Source: Chlorobiota bacterium (GTDB lineage: Bacteria; Bacteroidota; Bacteroidia; Bacteroidales; JAADGE01). Taken from it: DNA of 40,580 nucleotides. The translations under genes were made by a program, and so were the position numbers. Shown piece after piece: positions 19,505 to 28,099 of the stretch. The first letter of the stretch is position 1, and each line of letters begins with the position of its first letter. The stretch lies in NCBI GenBank assembly GCA_013153865.1, contig JAADDR010000033.1:1-40580 (forward strand), given 5' to 3'. The notes under the pieces were generated by a model, which was given only the letters and a program-made list of their open reading frames with translations, did no database searches and had not been told where the DNA came from.

Positions 19505-20224
19505 ATGAAACCGAAACAAGTAATTTTATCGGCAATTATTATTGCAACAACAATTTTGCAGGCATGTAACATTTCGGGTATTACCGGAAATAAAAAAGTA
19601 GTTAAACAAAACAGAAAAGTTTCCGAAAATTTCACTTCCGTTAAAGTAGGCGAAGGTATTAATCTGTTTTTATCGCAAGGCGAAAAAACATCAATAACCG
19701 TTGAAGCCGACGAGAATATACAAGATTTGCTGAAAACGGAAATTGAAAACGGTACTTTAAAAATTTATTTTACCGACGGCGTAGGCAACGCTACCAAAAA
19801 CGTTTACGTAACAATGCCCGAGATAGAAGAAATTTCCGCATCAAGCGCCGCCGAAGCACAAACGGAAACAAAAATTGTTTCTGAAAAATTGACAATAGAC
19901 GTTTCAAGCGGAGCAGAACTGAAAGCGGATATTAAAACCGACCGCTTAATTTGCGAATCGAGCAGCGGCGGAGAAACGGAACTTTCCGGAACTTGTATTT
20001 CGGCAGAATTAAAAGCAAGCAGCGGCGGCGAAACAAATGCCGAAAAACTTGAAGCCGACACCGTAACGGCAAAAGCATCGAGCGGAGGCGAAGTTTCGGT
20101 ATTCGTAATCAAGAAAATTAAAGCAAACGCAAGCAGCGGCGGCGATATTTTATATTACGGAAATCCCGAAACAAAAGACATTAACACTTCATCCGGAGGA
20201 AACGTCAAACATAAAACAAAATAA
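19505..20224 (+). CDS. DUF2807 / head GIN domain lipoprotein
   Basis: Lipobox ILQAC; repeated SSGGE turns (ESSSGGETELSG, KASSGGETNAEK, KASSGGEVSV, NASSGGDI); ATG 19505 preferred over 19442. Confidence 0.85.
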   Translation: MKPKQVILSAIIIATTILQACNISGITGNKKVVKQNRKVSENFTSVKVGEGINLFLSQGEKTSITVEADENIQDLLKTEIENGTLKIYFTDGVGNATKNVYVTMPEIEEISASSAAEAQTETKIVSEKLTIDVSSGAELKADIKTDRLICESSSGGETELSGTCISAELKASSGGETNAEKLEADTVTAKASSGGEVSVFVIKKIKANASSGGDILYYGNPETKDINTSSGGNVKHKTK

Positions 20225-20303
20225 AACCCGTCGGCTGCCTCTCTTGCGGCTGTCTCTATTGTTTCGGCAATACGACATTCCGAAAATTAAGAGCGTTACC
20301 AAC

Positions 20304-20336
20304 AAACCCTGAGGGTTTCAAAAACCCGTGGGATTT
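20304..20336. repeat. 33-nt self-complementary element related to the 1307-1339 hairpin
   Basis: AAACCCTGAGGGTTTCAAAAACCCGTGGGATTT; 24/33 positions identical to 1307-1339 by manual ungapped alignment. Confidence 0.5.
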
Positions 20337-20381
20337 ACAAAAGATAAAATGAAAATTAAAAAATATTTTTTCTTTTTATGA

Positions 20382-20411
20382 TTGACATATTTAAAATATT
20401 TAGTTTCTTTG
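20382..20411 (+). promoter_or_regulatory. Putative panD promoter (TTG - 19 nt - TTTCTTTG)
   Basis: TTG at 20382-20384 region, near-consensus -7 TTTCTTTG at 20404-20411, 19-nt spacer; ATG at 20466. Confidence 0.4.
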
Positions 20412-20465
20412 CAGAAAATTTCGGACTTAAATCTGCCGTATTAAGTTTGAAACAATTTTAAAACA

Positions 20466-20819
20466 ATGACCATACAAGTTTTAAAGTCAAAAATTCACAG
20501 AGTAACCGTAACCGGTGCGGATTTAAATTACGTAGGCAGCATTACCATCGACGAAGCACTTATGGAAGCGGCAAATCTTATTGAAGGCGAAAAAGTTCAA
20601 ATCGTTAATAACAATAACGGCGAACGCATTGAAACTTACGTTATTAAAGGCGAAAAAAACTCGGGCAAAATAGAACTTAACGGTGCGGCGGCACGCAGAG
20701 TAATGCCGGGCGACATCATTATTATCTTTTCTTATGCCTTAATGGATTTCGAAGAAGCCAAGAAATTTAAACCCCGGGTAGTATTTCCGGATACGGAAAC
20801 AAACCGGATTATTGATTAA
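20466..20819 (+). CDS. panD: Aspartate 1-decarboxylase
   Basis: [31 protein letters not shown] with the Gly-Ser self-cleavage site; [20 protein letters not shown]. Confidence 0.95.
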   Translation: MTIQVLKSKIHRVTVTGADLNYVGSITIDEALMEAANLIEGEKVQIVNNNNGERIETYVIKGEKNSGKIELNGAAARRVMPGDIIIIFSYALMDFEEAKKFKPRVVFPDTETNRIID

Positions 20820-20847
20820 TTATTTTTATGTATAAAAAAGAAATTTT

Positions 20848-20878
20848 AAGCACTTTCAATTACGAGAGTGCTTTTTTT
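20848..20878 (+). terminator. Rho-independent terminator downstream of panD
   Basis: AAGCACT ... AGTGCTT stem followed by T7. Confidence 0.75.
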
Positions 20879-20880
20879 GT

Positions 20881-20888
20881 TATTTTTG
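20881..20888 (+). promoter_or_regulatory. Possible -7 element (TATTTTTG) for radA, 5 nt before the ATG
   Basis: TAnnTTTG match directly after the panD terminator. Confidence 0.3.
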
Positions 20889-20892
20889 CTTT

Positions 20893-22257
20893 ATGGCAAA
20901 AATAAAAACGGTATACGTATGTGCAAATTGCGGCAATAAGGCGGCTAAATGGGTCGGACAGTGCTCCGTGTGCGGCGAATGGAACACTTTTAAAGAAGAA
21001 ATCGAACAAAAAAATACCGGAATTTCATATAAATCATCGAAAATAAAAATTGCGGCTAAGCCCAAACTTATTAAAGACATTACTTATGAAAAAGAACAAC
21101 GTATAAATACGCTGAATGCCGAATTTAACCGCGTGCTCGGCGGCGGTTTGGTACCCGGCTCTCTGGTATTGATAGGCGGCGAACCCGGAATAGGAAAATC
21201 GACACTTGCACTGCAAATTGCCGTAAGACTTAAAAAATACACAACACTATACGTCTCCGGAGAAGAAAGTTTACAACAAATAAAATTACGTGCCGAACGT
21301 ATTGCCGACGAATATAACAATTGCTATATTTTATCTGAAACACGGATAGAAAATATTTTAAGAATATCCGAAGAACTTAATCCCGATATTATTGTCATAG
21401 ATTCTGTTCAGACCGTACACACCGAACGCAGCGATTCGTCGCCCGGAAGCGTTTCGCAAATTCGCGAATGTACTGTCGAAATTTTAAAATACGCCAAAGA
21501 AAACGGAAAACCCGTTATTTTAATCGGGCATATCAATAAAGAAGGCAGTTTGGCGGGACCTAAAATTTTGGAACATATTGTTGATACCGTATTACAGTTT
21601 GAAGGCGACAGGAATCATATATACCGGATATTAAGAGCATCCAAAAACCGTTTCGGTTCCACGTCGGAATTGGGAATTTTTGAAATGCAAAGCAACGGAT
21701 TGCGCGAAGTTACCAATCCGTCGGAATTGCTTCTTTCTCGTAACGAAGAATCCGTAAGCGGTGTTTCGGTATCTGCAACCGTTGAAGGAGCACGACCGTT
21801 TTTAATAGAAATACAGGCACTCGTAAGCACTGCCGCTTACGGCAATCCGCAAAGAAGTTCCACGGGATTCGACATCAGAAGATTAAATATGTTGCTTGCG
21901 GTTTTGGAAAAACGCGCCGGCTTTCGATTGGCACAAAAAGACGTTTTTTTAAATGTTGCCGGAGGCATAAAAATAGACGATCCCGCGGGAGACCTTGCCG
22001 TTATTTGTTCGGTATTGTCTTCGGATATCAATATTGCTTTGCCCGAAGATACTTGCTTTGCGGGAGAAGTCGGTTTATCCGGAGAGATCCGCCCCGTAAC
22101 GCGCATAGAACAACGCATAAGCGAAGCCGAAAAGCTCGGATTTAAACGTATTTATATTTCTCGTTACAATACAAAAAATATTGATACCGCGAAATATAAA
22201 ATAAAAATCTTCGGAGCATCAAAGGTTGAAGAAGTATTCAGAAGTTTGTTTAAATAA
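20893..22257 (+). CDS. radA: DNA repair protein RadA
   Basis: Zn ribbon CANCGNKAAKWVGQCSVCGEWNTF, Walker A GGEPGIGKSTL, KNRFGS motif, C-terminal Lon-like domain. Confidence 0.96.
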   Translation: MAKIKTVYVCANCGNKAAKWVGQCSVCGEWNTFKEEIEQKNTGISYKSSKIKIAAKPKLIKDITYEKEQRINTLNAEFNRVLGGGLVPGSLVLIGGEPGIGKSTLALQIAVRLKKYTTLYVSGEESLQQIKLRAERIADEYNNCYILSETRIENILRISEELNPDIIVIDSVQTVHTERSDSSPGSVSQIRECTVEILKYAKENGKPVILIGHINKEGSLAGPKILEHIVDTVLQFEGDRNHIYRILRASKNRFGSTSELGIFEMQSNGLREVTNPSELLLSRNEESVSGVSVSATVEGARPFLIEIQALVSTAAYGNPQRSSTGFDIRRLNMLLAVLEKRAGFRLAQKDVFLNVAGGIKIDDPAGDLAVICSVLSSDINIALPEDTCFAGEVGLSGEIRPVTRIEQRISEAEKLGFKRIYISRYNTKNIDTAKYKIKIFGASKVEEVFRSLFK

Positions 22258-22260
22258 AAA

Positions 22261-23166
22261 TTATTTTTTATTGTTTTTTTGCGGATAAAAGTCAAAACTT
22301 ATTCCGTTGTAAATCATTAAAGTATCAACATCGTTAAAGTTGCCCGAACGGTTTGTGCCTATTAATATTCCGTCGGTATGTAACGTTTGCAAACTGTCTT
22401 TTATAATCATTTTACTATTTTTCGGAACGTTTCTTATATACAGATAGTCTTGTTTTAAGTCTTTTGAACCTATCAAATTTCCGTATTTGCCGGGTATGTC
22501 GTCGTTTATTTCCAGAACTATCAGTTTGCGATTTCCGTTTTTTATGTCGGTAATTATAAATGCGGCATCTTCGCGTTTGTCACCGTTATAATCGCCGCGA
22601 CAAAAAGAATTAAAACGTGATTTAAGAGGTTCGGCAAATATTTGCCACATTTCTTTTTTCGTATTTTTACCGTACAGTTTTTCTCTTTCACTTTCGGGTA
22701 TCTTTGTAGTGAAATTATTTGTTTTTAGGTAATTAGACACGGCTTTTCGATATTTTGTAGATGCGATAAGTTTTTTTGCGTTCTCGTTTCCGAACATTCC
22801 TTCGATAATATAAAATGTTTCCGGCAAAACTAAATATTCGAAAGACATGTAACCTTTTTTATTTCCGGTCGATACTTCCGCCCTGTTATTATCGAATACT
22901 TTATAAACTTTTACTTTAGTGCCGAAAGGGTAGGACCCCGTAACATATGAATTTTTGTTCGTATCCGCCCGTAAGCGTAAATTTTCGCTGATAATCATCA
23001 TCGTTTCGCCCGAAAAATCTTTTTTTATGACTTTTACTAACGGACCTAAAAGTAAATATACGATAAAAATAAACGGAATAATACCGAATAATAACCCCCC
23101 TACAAAAGCTGCCTGCGATTTTGCGTCTTTTTTTTCAATGTTTTTAAATTTATTGAATAAGCTCAT
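22261..23166 (-). CDS. Hypothetical membrane-anchored protein with SH3-like (SH3b) segment
   Basis: One TM segment; MMIISENLRLRADTNKNSYVTGSYPFGTKVKVYKVFDNNRAEVSTGNKKGYMSFEYL resembles SH3b. Confidence 0.6.
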   Translation of the reverse strand: MSLFNKFKNIEKKDAKSQAAFVGGLLFGIIPFIFIVYLLLGPLVKVIKKDFSGETMMIISENLRLRADTNKNSYVTGSYPFGTKVKVYKVFDNNRAEVSTGNKKGYMSFEYLVLPETFYIIEGMFGNENAKKLIASTKYRKAVSNYLKTNNFTTKIPESEREKLYGKNTKKEMWQIFAEPLKSRFNSFCRGDYNGDKREDAAFIITDIKNGNRKLIVLEINDDIPGKYGNLIGSKDLKQDYLYIRNVPKNSKMIIKDSLQTLHTDGILIGTNRSGNFNDVDTLMIYNGISFDFYPQKNNKK

Positions 23167-23185
23167 TTTATTCTTAATTTTTAAA

Positions 23186-23193
23186 TAACTTTG
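23186..23193 (+). promoter_or_regulatory. Putative -7 element (TAACTTTG) for the phosphatase gene
   Basis: TAnnTTTG match 58 bp upstream of ATG 23252. Confidence 0.4.
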
Positions 23194-23251
23194 GCAAAAT
23201 ATCGTATTTAATGTTTCAAAAGTAAACCTTTTTTCATATTTAATATTGTAA

Positions 23252-24355
23252 ATGCAGGCAAGAATTAAAATTTTCGGATTTATTTATCTTACGAGAGGGC
23301 AATTTATAGTTACGGAAACCGTATTATTTACCTTTTTCTTTTTAATGACGATATTTTTCTTTTCTTGGTCCGTACCCGGATATGTTGACGATCCGTCTGT
23401 ATTGTTTCATGCAAAATATTTAAAATACGTAACTTTGATTTTAAGTTTTGCCGTGGTAATCGAAACTCAATATTATTTGAACAAGCTGATTGCCAAGCAA
23501 CTGGAAATTAACGAACAACAAAAAAAAGAAATAGAACGCCAAAACGAAGAAATTATGAAAAGTATCCGTTATGCAGGGCGGATACAGGAAGCAGTTTTGC
23601 CGGAAGAAAACAAACTTCCGGATTTTATGGAATATTTTATTTTTTATAAACCCAAGGATGTTGTAAGCGGCGATTTTTATTGGTTTGCACAGCATTACGG
23701 CAAAACGGTAATCGTTGCCGGCGATTGCACCGGGCACGGTGTTCCGGGAGCATTTATGAGCGTGCTCGGAATATCGTCTTTAAATGATATTATAAACGAA
23801 ACAGAAAAAGAATTAAGTTCGGATGAGATATTGAATATTTTGCGAGATAAAGTAATAACTTCGCTAAAGCAGGACAGCGAAGGTTCTGTTTCGGCATCGG
23901 GTATGGACTTGGCGCTTGTTATTATTGATTTTGAGAAATACGAACTTCAGTATTCGGGAGCAAAAAGTCCGATGTTTTTAATTCGAAATAAAGCATGCGA
24001 AGTTAATTTTGATACAGAAGATTGCAGTGTAACCGAATCGGATACTTTTAAACTTTATCACTTTAAACCGGATAAAATGCATATAGGATTGCACCCGCTT
24101 TTCGATTCTTTTCGCAGGCGGCAAATAAATATAAAAAAAGGGGATACCGTTTATTTGTTTTCGGACGGTTTTGTTGACCAAATGGGAGGAAAATCAGGCA
24201 AAAAACTGATGAACAAAAGATTTAAAAACATGCTTTTAAATATTCAAAATTACGGCATGGAAAAACAAAAAAATATTGTAGAAAGATTTTACCGAAAATG
24301 GAAAGGCGATTTAGAGCAGACGGATGATATTGTTCTTATCGGTATAAGAATTTAA
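23252..24355 (+). CDS. SpoIIE/PP2C-type serine phosphatase with N-terminal TM segments
   Basis: SIRYAGRIQEAVLPEE, FYKPKDVVSGDFYWFAQ, AGDCTGHGVPGAFMSVLG, LFSDGFVDQMGG, QTDDIVLIGIRI. Confidence 0.92.
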   Translation: MQARIKIFGFIYLTRGQFIVTETVLFTFFFLMTIFFFSWSVPGYVDDPSVLFHAKYLKYVTLILSFAVVIETQYYLNKLIAKQLEINEQQKKEIERQNEEIMKSIRYAGRIQEAVLPEENKLPDFMEYFIFYKPKDVVSGDFYWFAQHYGKTVIVAGDCTGHGVPGAFMSVLGISSLNDIINETEKELSSDEILNILRDKVITSLKQDSEGSVSASGMDLALVIIDFEKYELQYSGAKSPMFLIRNKACEVNFDTEDCSVTESDTFKLYHFKPDKMHIGLHPLFDSFRRRQINIKKGDTVYLFSDGFVDQMGGKSGKKLMNKRFKNMLLNIQNYGMEKQKNIVERFYRKWKGDLEQTDDIVLIGIRI

Positions 24356-24365
24356 TATATGTTTT

Positions 24366-24728
24366 ATGAAACGATTTATGTATGCATTTAAAGGGGTAAT
24401 GTTTGTTTTTAAAAACGAATGTAACTTCAGGTTACATATAATTGCAACCGTTGCCGTGATATTTTCCGGTTTTTTATTTTCGATAACTAAGACGGAATGG
24501 CTTTTTATTATTTTTGCCGTAAGTATTGTTTTGTCTTTTGAGATGATAAATTCGGCAGTTGAATATTTATCCGATTTTGTATCTCCCGATTACAGCGATA
24601 TTATAAAAACAGTAAAAGATGCATCTGCCGGAGCGGTATTAATCTCGGCAACAGGGGCATTTATTGTCGGTACGATAATTTTTATTCCGAAAATTATTGA
24701 GATTTTATTATCAGTTTCAGTTAATTAG
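24366..24728 (+). CDS. dgkA: Diacylglycerol kinase / undecaprenol kinase family protein
   Basis: AFKGVMFVFKNECNFRLHIIATV, SFEMINSAVEYLSDFV, KDASAGAVLIS. Confidence 0.9.
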   Translation: MKRFMYAFKGVMFVFKNECNFRLHIIATVAVIFSGFLFSITKTEWLFIIFAVSIVLSFEMINSAVEYLSDFVSPDYSDIIKTVKDASAGAVLISATGAFIVGTIIFIPKIIEILLSVSVN

Positions 24729-24873
24729 TTTGTAATTCTTACTGTCTTTATTTTTTGTTGTTTTACGAAAATAAAATATACAATCTCAAAACTGCTGAAG
24801 TTTATTATTGAAACAGTTGCCTTTTACAAAAAATTAAATTACCGGAATCGGTATTTTGTATTTTCTGAAACAC

Positions 24874-24909
24874 ACTGCTTTAAACTTTTACCTCACAACT
24901 TTTAACTAA
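24874..24909. repeat. Degenerate AACTTT-unit repeat at the 3' end of lpdA
   Basis: ACTGCTTTAAACTTTTACCTCACAACTTTTAACTAA; same 15-nt head and 14-nt tail as the mutA-mutB repeat. Confidence 0.6.
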
Positions 24910-26294
24910 ATATGTATTACCTCATCATAAGCCGCCGCTGCCGCTTCCATTATCGCTTCCGACATGGTGGGGTGCGGGTGTATCGACTTTATCAAATCGT
25001 GTGCTTCGGCACCGAGTTTTAAAGATACCACGGCTTCGGCAATCATTTCGGTAACGTTAAGCCCGACAAAATGCGCTCCGAGCAGTTTGTTCGTTTTTAC
25101 ATCGAAAACAAGTTTTATAAAGCCGTCGCGATTGCCTGCCGCAGTTGCTTTTCCGCTTGCCGTGTAAGGAAATTTTCCGGTTTTTACTTCGTAACCGTTT
25201 TCAATTGCCGCTTTTTCGGTAAGCCCGACCGAAGCAACTTCGGGTGTCGTATAAACCGCTCCGGGAACTTTGCCGTAATCAATCGGTTCGGGGTTCAGTC
25301 CGGCAATTTTTTCGACACAGCAAATTGCTTCCGCAGAAGCAACATGCGCCAACGCTTGCCCGTGAACTATGTCGCCGATTGCATATATGCCTTCAACATT
25401 CGTGCGATAGAAATCATCAACTTTTATCTTGCCTTTTTCGAGTATTATGCCGGCATCTTCCAAGCCGATATTTTCTAAATTCGGCACTACGCCGACTGCC
25501 GACAATACGATATCCGCTTCAAGCGTTGTTTCTTTTCCTTTCGAATTTACGGTTGCAATGCATTTATCGTCTTTTATTTCAACTTTTTCTACCGACGACG
25601 AAACCATTACTTTTATTTTTGCTTTTTTAAGCGAACGCCCTATTTGTTTTGATACGTCTTCGTCTTCAAGCGGTAAAACATTAGGAAGATATTCGACAAG
25701 GGTAACCTGCGTTCCGATACTGTTGTAAAAAAATGCCAGTTCGGTGCCTATGGCTCCCGACCCGACCACAATCATGCTTTCGGGTTGCTTGTCGAGTGTA
25801 AGTGCCTCGCGATACCCGATTATTTTTTTGCCGTCTTGTTTAAGGTTAGGCAGTTCTTTCGAGCGCGAACCGGTTGCAAGTATAATGTGTTTTGCCGTAT
25901 ATGTTTCGGTTTTGCCTTCGGCATCGGTAACTTCGACGGTATTTTTTCCGGCAAGTTTTCCGAAACCTTGTATCAAGTCGATTTTATTTTTTTTGAAAAG
26001 ATATTGCACGCCTTTGCTCATTTGTTCGGCAATACCGCGACTTCTTGCAATTATTTCTTTAAAGTCGGCTTTGTATTCGCCTACTTTTATGCCGTATTGT
26101 TCGGCGTGTTTTATGTAATCGTAAACTTGAGCGCTTTTAAGCAGCGATTTTGTGGGAATGCAACCCCAATTCAGACAAATACCGCCTATTTCGGCACGTT
26201 CGACAACGGCAACTTTCATTCCGAGCTGCGATGCCCGTATTGCGGCGACATATCCGCCCGGTCCGCTTCCTATAACTGTTAAATCGTAGTTCAT
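24906..26294 (-). CDS. lpdA: Dihydrolipoyl dehydrogenase
   Basis: YDLTVIGSGPGGYVAAIRASQLGMKVAVVE, GGICLNWGCIPTKSLL redox motif, C-terminal SIHPHPTMSEAIMEAA. Confidence 0.95.
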   Translation of the reverse strand: MNYDLTVIGSGPGGYVAAIRASQLGMKVAVVERAEIGGICLNWGCIPTKSLLKSAQVYDYIKHAEQYGIKVGEYKADFKEIIARSRGIAEQMSKGVQYLFKKNKIDLIQGFGKLAGKNTVEVTDAEGKTETYTAKHIILATGSRSKELPNLKQDGKKIIGYREALTLDKQPESMIVVGSGAIGTELAFFYNSIGTQVTLVEYLPNVLPLEDEDVSKQIGRSLKKAKIKVMVSSSVEKVEIKDDKCIATVNSKGKETTLEADIVLSAVGVVPNLENIGLEDAGIILEKGKIKVDDFYRTNVEGIYAIGDIVHGQALAHVASAEAICCVEKIAGLNPEPIDYGKVPGAVYTTPEVASVGLTEKAAIENGYEVKTGKFPYTASGKATAAGNRDGFIKLVFDVKTNKLLGAHFVGLNVTEMIAEAVVSLKLGAEAHDLIKSIHPHPTMSEAIMEAAAAAYDEVIHI

Positions 26295-26300
26295 TTTATC

Positions 26301-26333
26301 AAGTTAAAAGGTAAAAGTATTAAGTTGAAAGTA
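26301..26333. repeat. Degenerate AACTTT-unit repeat just upstream of lpdA, inverted relative to the 3' copy
   Basis: AAGTTAAAAGGTAAAAGTATTAAGTTGAAAGTA; reverse complement contains ACTTTTACCTTTTAACTT. Confidence 0.5.
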
Positions 26334-26377
26334 AAATATGTTTATTTTTGATAATATTTTAACATTTCATAATCCGG

Positions 26378-26385
26378 CAAATTTA
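26378..26385 (-). promoter_or_regulatory. Putative -7 element (TAAATTTG) for lpdA
   Basis: CAAATTTA on + strand, TAnnTTTG match on minus strand. Confidence 0.35.
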
Positions 26386-26529
26386 TAATTATTTCTGCAA
26401 ATTGTTTTAGTTTATATGATGTCGGGACACAAGCGCTTAAATTGGGTATCAACCCAAGTTTTATCTTTTTTATATTCCGACAATTATACTTCTTTTAATC
26501 ATTATGTTTGGTTAAAACTTTTTCCTGTT

Positions 26530-27372
26530 TTAAACCGCCTTCAAACTCAAATCCAAACTTTTAATTTGATGCGTTAATGCTCCCACGGAAACAAAATCAA
26601 CCCCGCATTCGGCGTAACTTCTTATTGTTTCGAGCGTTATGCCTCCCGACGATTCGGTTTCGTATTTTCCGGCAATCATATCAACGGCAATTTTAGTATC
26701 TTCAACGCTGAAATTATCAAGCATAATGCGATGTACTTTCCCAACTCTTAATACTTCGTTAAGTTCGTCAAAATCTCTTACTTCAACTTCTATTTTTATG
26801 TTTTTATTCTTATTTTTAAGATAATCAACGGTTTTGTTAATTGCTTTTTCGATGCCTCCGGCAAAATCAATATGATTGTCTTTAAGCATTACCATATCGT
26901 AAAGTCCCATACGATGATTTGTTCCTCCGCCTGTTTCCACGGCAAGTTTTTCTATATGCCGCAATCCGGGGGTTGTTTTGCGTGTATCGAGAACTTTGCA
27001 AGGCAAATCTTTTATTAAGTCGGCATATTTTGCCGTTTGCGTAGCAATTCCGCTCATTCGTTGCATAAAGTTAAGAAGTAAACGTTCCGCCTGCAATATT
27101 GAAATTACCTTACCGGAAATTTTAAAAGCAATGTCGCCCGGTTTTATTTTTGTTCCGTCGTTAATAAAAATTTCCATTTTTAAATCCGGGTCGATTTTTC
27201 GTATAACTTCTTTTGTTATTTCCACTCCGGCAAGTATTCCTTCTTCTTTAACGAGAAGTTGCACCGTTCCGGTTTCGGTTTCGGGTATGCAGGCAAGCGA
27301 AGAATGGTCGCCGTCGCCTATGTCCTCGGCAATTGCCAAATCAATTAATTTGTCGATAAATTTATTGGTCAT
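26530..27372 (-). CDS. nadC: Nicotinate-nucleotide pyrophosphorylase (carboxylating)
   Basis: EDIGDGDHSS, LLLNFMQRMSGIATQTAKY, LDTRKTTPGLRHIEKLAVETGGGTNHRMGLYDMVMLKDNHI, ESSGGI. Confidence 0.96.
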   Translation of the reverse strand: MTNKFIDKLIDLAIAEDIGDGDHSSLACIPETETGTVQLLVKEEGILAGVEITKEVIRKIDPDLKMEIFINDGTKIKPGDIAFKISGKVISILQAERLLLNFMQRMSGIATQTAKYADLIKDLPCKVLDTRKTTPGLRHIEKLAVETGGGTNHRMGLYDMVMLKDNHIDFAGGIEKAINKTVDYLKNKNKNIKIEVEVRDFDELNEVLRVGKVHRIMLDNFSVEDTKIAVDMIAGKYETESSGGITLETIRSYAECGVDFVSVGALTHQIKSLDLSLKAV

Positions 27373-28099
27373 TTTTTTGTATTTCTTTAAATTTTTTTGC
27401 TAATGATTTATTAATTATGTTGTGATATTTGTTTATATCTTCCGGAAAATTGTCGAATGAAGCGGCTTCTATTATTGCAACGGTGTTATTGCCGTCAATA
27501 ACCGGAATAAGTATTAAATTTTTTGCGGTTCCGGCACCTAATCCCGATACAACTTTAATATAGTCATCCGGTATGTCTGTTATAATTTTTATTCTTTTAT
27601 TTTTAGCAACTTGTCCGGGTATGCCTTCTCCTTCCGAGAAACTTAAATTTTTGTCTTTGTTATACATTGCATATCCGGCTGATATTTTAAATTTTTCTTT
27701 ATCTTTTAAATACACGATTCCTTGAACTATATAAAAAGTTTTTGCAAAAGCTTTTAAAACATTTTCGGGAAAAGAACTTTCCGCAAGACTTAATTTTTCC
27801 GTTTCGGATATAAATGATTTTATTTTTTCTTCGGTTTTGTTTATTTCTGTTTGTTTTGTTACGGATTCTTTTCCCCGTTTTTCCGACGGTTTATTTTTTT
27901 TGTCTTTATAAATAATGTTTATCTGAAGAGTAAAAGATAATAAAAATAACATTAACAAAGAAAAAAACAGCAGGCCGAAATAAGCGAACTTTTTTGTTTC
28001 GGAAAGATTTGTTGTTTCAATAAAAATTAATCCGCTTATAACTGTTGCGGAAATAAAAAATATTGTTGCCGATATTTTTCTTATAAACTTTTTATACAT
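27362..28099 (-). CDS. Membrane-anchored GAF domain protein
   Basis: Two N-terminal TM segments; GAF-like VYLKDKEKFKISAGYAMY...SFSEGEGIPGQVAKNKRIKIITDIPDDY...NLILIPVIDGNNTVAIIEAASF. Confidence 0.75.
   Translation of the reverse strand: MYKKFIRKISATIFFISATVISGLIFIETTNLSETKKFAYFGLLFFSLLMLFLLSFTLQINIIYKDKKNKPSEKRGKESVTKQTEINKTEEKIKSFISETEKLSLAESSFPENVLKAFAKTFYIVQGIVYLKDKEKFKISAGYAMYNKDKNLSFSEGEGIPGQVAKNKRIKIITDIPDDYIKVVSGLGAGTAKNLILIPVIDGNNTVAIIEAASFDNFPEDINKYHNIINKSLAKKFKEIQKNDQ

Noticed and set aside
20232-20257. Direct repeat CGGCTGCCTCT / CGGCTGTCTCT after the DUF2807 gene
   Set aside because: Only two short copies; insufficient for a repeat array or CRISPR call
25071-26282. Several + strand ORFs (25071-25478, 25244-25630, 25785-26282) antisense to lpdA
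   Set aside because: Mutually overlapping in different frames inside a strongly conserved CDS
26442-26457. TTGGGT-ATCA-ACCCAA hairpin between lpdA and nadC
   Set aside because: Could be the nadC terminator but the stem is only 6 bp; too weak to list as a feature
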